Shown here: positions 53,861 to 56,146 of the stretch, piece by piece
Layout of the letters: every line of letters starts with the position of its first letter
How positions within the stretch are numbered: the stretch's first letter is position 1
Assembly (NCBI RefSeq): GCF_028309625.1
Contig: NZ_JAQMHR010000012.1
Span: 1-56,146, forward strand
Direction of reading: 5' to 3'
Length of the DNA: 56,146 bases
From: Trichococcus sp. K1Tr
GTDB lineage: Bacteria; Bacillota; Bacilli; Lactobacillales; Aerococcaceae
Position numbers and translations under genes: made by a program
The notes under the pieces: generated by a model
The model's database searches: none
Told to the model about the DNA's origin: nothing
What the model saw: only the letters and a program-made list of their open reading frames with translations

Positions 53861-54754
53861 ATGCTGATACGCGAAAAAATGGAAACCATCAAGTTTTCTC
53901 CGGCTGAAAAGGAGGTCGTGGAATACCTGTTGCGTTATCCGGAATTGCTGGATGAAAAGACGATGCAGGAAATCGCAGCCGAAACCTACACCCAGCCTTC
54001 CACACTGATCCGCATCGCCAAGAAATTGGGCTTCGACGGATGGGTGGACTGCAAAAAAGCCTACCAAGAAGAGCACGACTATCTGACCCGCAACTTTGTC
54101 AATATCGATGCCAATCTACCGTTCGAGGCGAACGACTCGATCATGACGATCAGTAATAAGATGGCTTCGCTCGGACAGTCGACAATCGAAGATACACTCT
54201 CGCTCATCCACCACGACACGCTCCAGCAGGCGAAACAAATGCTGCTGAAGGCAAAGCACATCCAAATCTTCGCCACCAACGCCAATATGCTCATCCCGCA
54301 GGATTTTGCCTTGAAGATGAACCGGATCAAGCATCACACCGCCGTCTCCACCATCAAAGGCGAAGACGTCTACACAGCCTATACCTGTCCCGAAGGCACC
54401 TGCGCCATCTTGATTTCCTATACCGGCGAAAGCAATGCGATGAAGCAGATCGCGAATATATTGAAAGCTGAAGGCATCCCCACAATCGGAATCACGAGCA
54501 TCGGCGACAACTACCTTTCACGGGTGGTGGACTGCTACCTGCCGATCACGACGCGCGAGAAACTTTACTCCAAGATCGGCAACTTCACGGTCAACCTTTC
54601 CATCATCTACTTGCTGGATGTGCTGTATTCAGTAGTCTTTGCCGAAAATTACGAGGAAAATCTGGCCCATATCATCCGCTTGGGCAGAATAGCCGACAAA
54701 AGGAAGACCAGTTCGGATATCATGCAGGAGAATGCCAGCGGGGAAAAAGCGTAG
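53861..54754 (+). CDS. MurR/RpiR family regulator divergent from the GH4 gene
   Basis: A 297-residue regulator with an N-terminal helix-turn-helix (KEVVEYLLRYPELLDEKTMQEIAAETYTQPSTLIRIAKKLGFDGWVDCKKAY) and a SIS domain (about residues 120-260, IQIFATNANMLIPQDFALKMNRI and ILISYTGESNAM). It resembles the first RpiR regulator of this window. I chose the ATG at 53861 after AGGAG. Facing the GH4 gene, it likely controls it in response to a sugar phosphate. Confidence 0.92.
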   Translation: MLIREKMETIKFSPAEKEVVEYLLRYPELLDEKTMQEIAAETYTQPSTLIRIAKKLGFDGWVDCKKAYQEEHDYLTRNFVNIDANLPFEANDSIMTISNKMASLGQSTIEDTLSLIHHDTLQQAKQMLLKAKHIQIFATNANMLIPQDFALKMNRIKHHTAVSTIKGEDVYTAYTCPEGTCAILISYTGESNAMKQIANILKAEGIPTIGITSIGDNYLSRVVDCYLPITTREKLYSKIGNFTVNLSIIYLLDVLYSVVFAENYEENLAHIIRLGRIADKRKTSSDIMQENASGEKA

Positions 54755-54837
54755 CGATTACGTTGGAGAATTGATAACTATAATATTCCATGTTGTAATG
54801 GCTTTGCGATATGAAATTAAATCAGTGCAAACAGCAC

Positions 54838-54882
54838 AAAAACCACTCCCTGACTGCGACGAAAGGGAGTGGCTTTTTTTAC
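54838..54882. terminator. Bidirectional terminator
   Basis: Arms CCACTCCCT and AGGGAGTGG with A-rich and T-rich sides, between rpiR (plus) and nadA (minus). Confidence 0.82.
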
Positions 54883-54938
54883 GTCTACTTCGACAATAGA
54901 CGTGTAGGTTAGCGACAACTTGCGTGGCTATCTGCTAA

Positions 54939-55889
54939 TCATCTAACCAAGTTCACCGAAAGTTCCATCATCTTTTCCAACGGACGGAGAGCTTGCTTCA
55001 TCAATTCTTCATCCATCTTAATTTCCGGTGTCATAGTGTCCATCGCATCATACAATTTCTGTAATGTGTTACGTTTCATGCTGCGGCATGTCTGGGTACG
55101 CGTCGGCACGAGGAACTCCTTACCCGGAGCCGCCTTCTTCATCTGGTGCAAAATGCCCACTTCAGTACAGACGATATATCCAGGCGCATCATTCTTCTTC
55201 ACTTCATCCAACAGCACCTTCGTACTGCCGACTACATCACCGCGCGCAACAACTTCCGCTTGCGCCTCCGGATGCACCAGTACTTTGTAATCCGGATGGG
55301 CCTCAATCATCTCTTGGACAGCCGCGACGCGAATCTTGTGGTGCACGCAGCAAAATCCGTCGTGCAGAATGACGTTTTTCTCCGGAACTTCGCTCTTGAT
55401 GTACGATCCAAGATTGATATCGGGAATAAAATAGATGTTTTGCTGCGGCAGACTGCGCACGATCTCCAGGCAATTGGACGACGTCACACAAACATCGCTG
55501 TATGCCTTGGTTTCAGCCGTCGTATTCACATACGCGACAACCGCCAAATCATCATACAGTGCCCTGACACGCTCGATTTCATCGGTTGATATCATATCAG
55601 CCATCGGACAACCCGCTTTTATATCCGGCATGATGACCCTCTTGCCCGGACTCAAAATCTTCGCACTCTCCCCCATGAAATTTACCCCGCAGAAACAAAT
55701 TGTCTGCTGCGGCGTAGTCTTCGCCAATTTCGCCAACTGGTAGCTGTCGCCAATGTAGTCTGCCACGTCCTGAATCTCGTCCTGAACGTAGAAATGGGCC
55801 AGAACAACGATATCCTTCTCCTGCTTCAGCCTCTGTATACCCGCGACTAATTCTGCATCACCCAACTGTTTATTCATCTTATTTATCAA
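54939..55889 (-). CDS. nadA: Quinolinate synthase (NadA)
   Basis: A 316-residue [4Fe-4S] enzyme condensing iminoaspartate with dihydroxyacetone phosphate in NAD synthesis. The cluster cysteines are in ICFCGVNFMGESA (about residue 81), TSSNCLEIVR and TRTQTCRSMKRNT. I chose TTG at 55889, eight bases after GGAGG; GTG at 55904 and ATG at 55895 are too close to or inside that site. No nadB or nadC is next to it on either side. Its promoter carries a NiaR-like site. Confidence 0.94.
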   Translation of the reverse strand: MINKMNKQLGDAELVAGIQRLKQEKDIVVLAHFYVQDEIQDVADYIGDSYQLAKLAKTTPQQTICFCGVNFMGESAKILSPGKRVIMPDIKAGCPMADMISTDEIERVRALYDDLAVVAYVNTTAETKAYSDVCVTSSNCLEIVRSLPQQNIYFIPDINLGSYIKSEVPEKNVILHDGFCCVHHKIRVAAVQEMIEAHPDYKVLVHPEAQAEVVARGDVVGSTKVLLDEVKKNDAPGYIVCTEVGILHQMKKAAPGKEFLVPTRTQTCRSMKRNTLQKLYDAMDTMTPEIKMDEELMKQALRPLEKMMELSVNLVR

Positions 55890-55920
55890 TACCATAACCT
55901 CCACGGCTTAACAGCTTAAT

Positions 55921-55975
55921 TGTCTTGACACCTGTAAACACACTAAAGATTATCATGTTGAACAAAACCTGTCAA
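55921..55975 (-). promoter_or_regulatory. nadA promoter with NiaR-like operator
   Basis: On the minus strand -35 TTGACA (55970-55975) and -10 GATAAT (55949-55954), 15 bases apart. The palindrome TGTCTTGACA (plus-strand reading, 55921-55930) lies between the expected start of transcription and the ribosome site. It resembles NiaR (YrxA) nicotinate-responsive operators. Confidence 0.55.
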
Positions 55976-56027
55976 TGTTCCCTTTCCCATCAACTAAAGC
56001 CAACCATTATTCCAAACCGATCGAGTA

Positions 56028-56146
56028 GGAGGAGCCAACAGGCTCCGACCTCTCACACCACCGTGCGTACGGTTCCGTACACGGCGGTTCAATAACTTAA
56101 GTATCTGTGCTGGTAAAGTTGATTAAGGTCTTTGAGACCCCAACTT
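56028..56146 (-). mobile_element. 3' end of a group II intron, truncated by the window edge
   Basis: Minus-strand sequence shows a domain V-like hairpin (about 56059-56090, arms CCGTG/CACGG with a CGTAC inner stem), then GGTGTGAGAGG, then a domain VI-like hairpin GGAGCC/GGCTCC (56031-56046) ending in CCTCCTAC. This is the typical 3' end of bacterial retroelement introns. The rest, including the reverse transcriptase gene, lies beyond the right edge. Confidence 0.75.
56089..56146 (-). CDS. Possible C-terminus of the intron reverse transcriptase (partial)
   Basis: An open frame from the window edge to a TGA at 56089 reads SWGLKDLNQLYQHRYLSY. Its position just upstream of domain V fits the end of a maturase/reverse transcriptase. 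Too short to confirm. Confidence 0.4.
   Translation of the reverse strand, partial: SWGLKDLNQLYQHRYLSY

Overview
The window looks like chromosome from a low-to-mid GC Gram-positive of the order Lactobacillales. The evidence is Bacillota-type ribosome binding sites, the yutD/yutF/yunD-type housekeeping operon, a T-box leader, CcpA-like sites and many PTS-type phospho-beta-glycosidases. The gene mix resembles Carnobacteriaceae such as Trichococcus. That genus guess rests on memory of gene content, not on a search.

Layout. 1-10 kb is housekeeping: pgi behind an S1 RNA-binding gene, a cyclophilin, a DUF212 protein, ferredoxin-NADP reductase and a PgpA-like protein on the plus strand, then the minus-strand run ybaK - yunD - yutD - yutF - TIGR01906. 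10-19 kb is accessory: a MarR gene with an IS200/IS605-type tnpB element directly upstream, two small membrane-protein genes divergent around a perfect 22-bp palindrome, a rocB/amidinotransferase pair facing a LysR gene, and a second LysR gene facing a small protein, a SemiSWEET and a frameshifted HD-domain gene. 19-28 kb is one giant gene for a cyclic beta-1,2-glucan synthase-like protein. 28-32 kb holds a 48-residue membrane protein, OsmC, a DUF457 hydrolase and queD-queE-folE behind a structured leader. 32-54 kb is a sugar region with three GH1 phospho-beta-glucosidases, one GH4, a PTS EIIC, two RpiR and two AraC regulators, a ROK kinase, an MFS transporter and a GH51 enzyme. It is interrupted by an AT-rich DUF1349 gene, carD, a formaldehyde-detoxification pair (frmA-gfa) and aroF under a T-box. 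The right end has nadA and the 3' end of a group II intron that continues beyond the window.

How it works together. The sugar region appears to import beta-glucosides through the PTS (only EIIC is present here) and cleave the phosphorylated products with several 6-phospho-beta-glucosidases, each near its own regulator. A separate non-PTS route (GH51, MFS, AraC, ROK) would hydrolyse an imported glycoside and phosphorylate the free sugar. CcpA-like sites lie upstream of several of these genes.

The most unusual signals are non-coding or concern gene integrity: two triplet arrays of hairpins, both with a period of about 52 bp but with unrelated sequences; a 190-bp structured tandem duplication; a yutF gene whose only plausible start is ATC; an HD-domain gene broken at a run of nine A; and an unassigned structured leader before queD.
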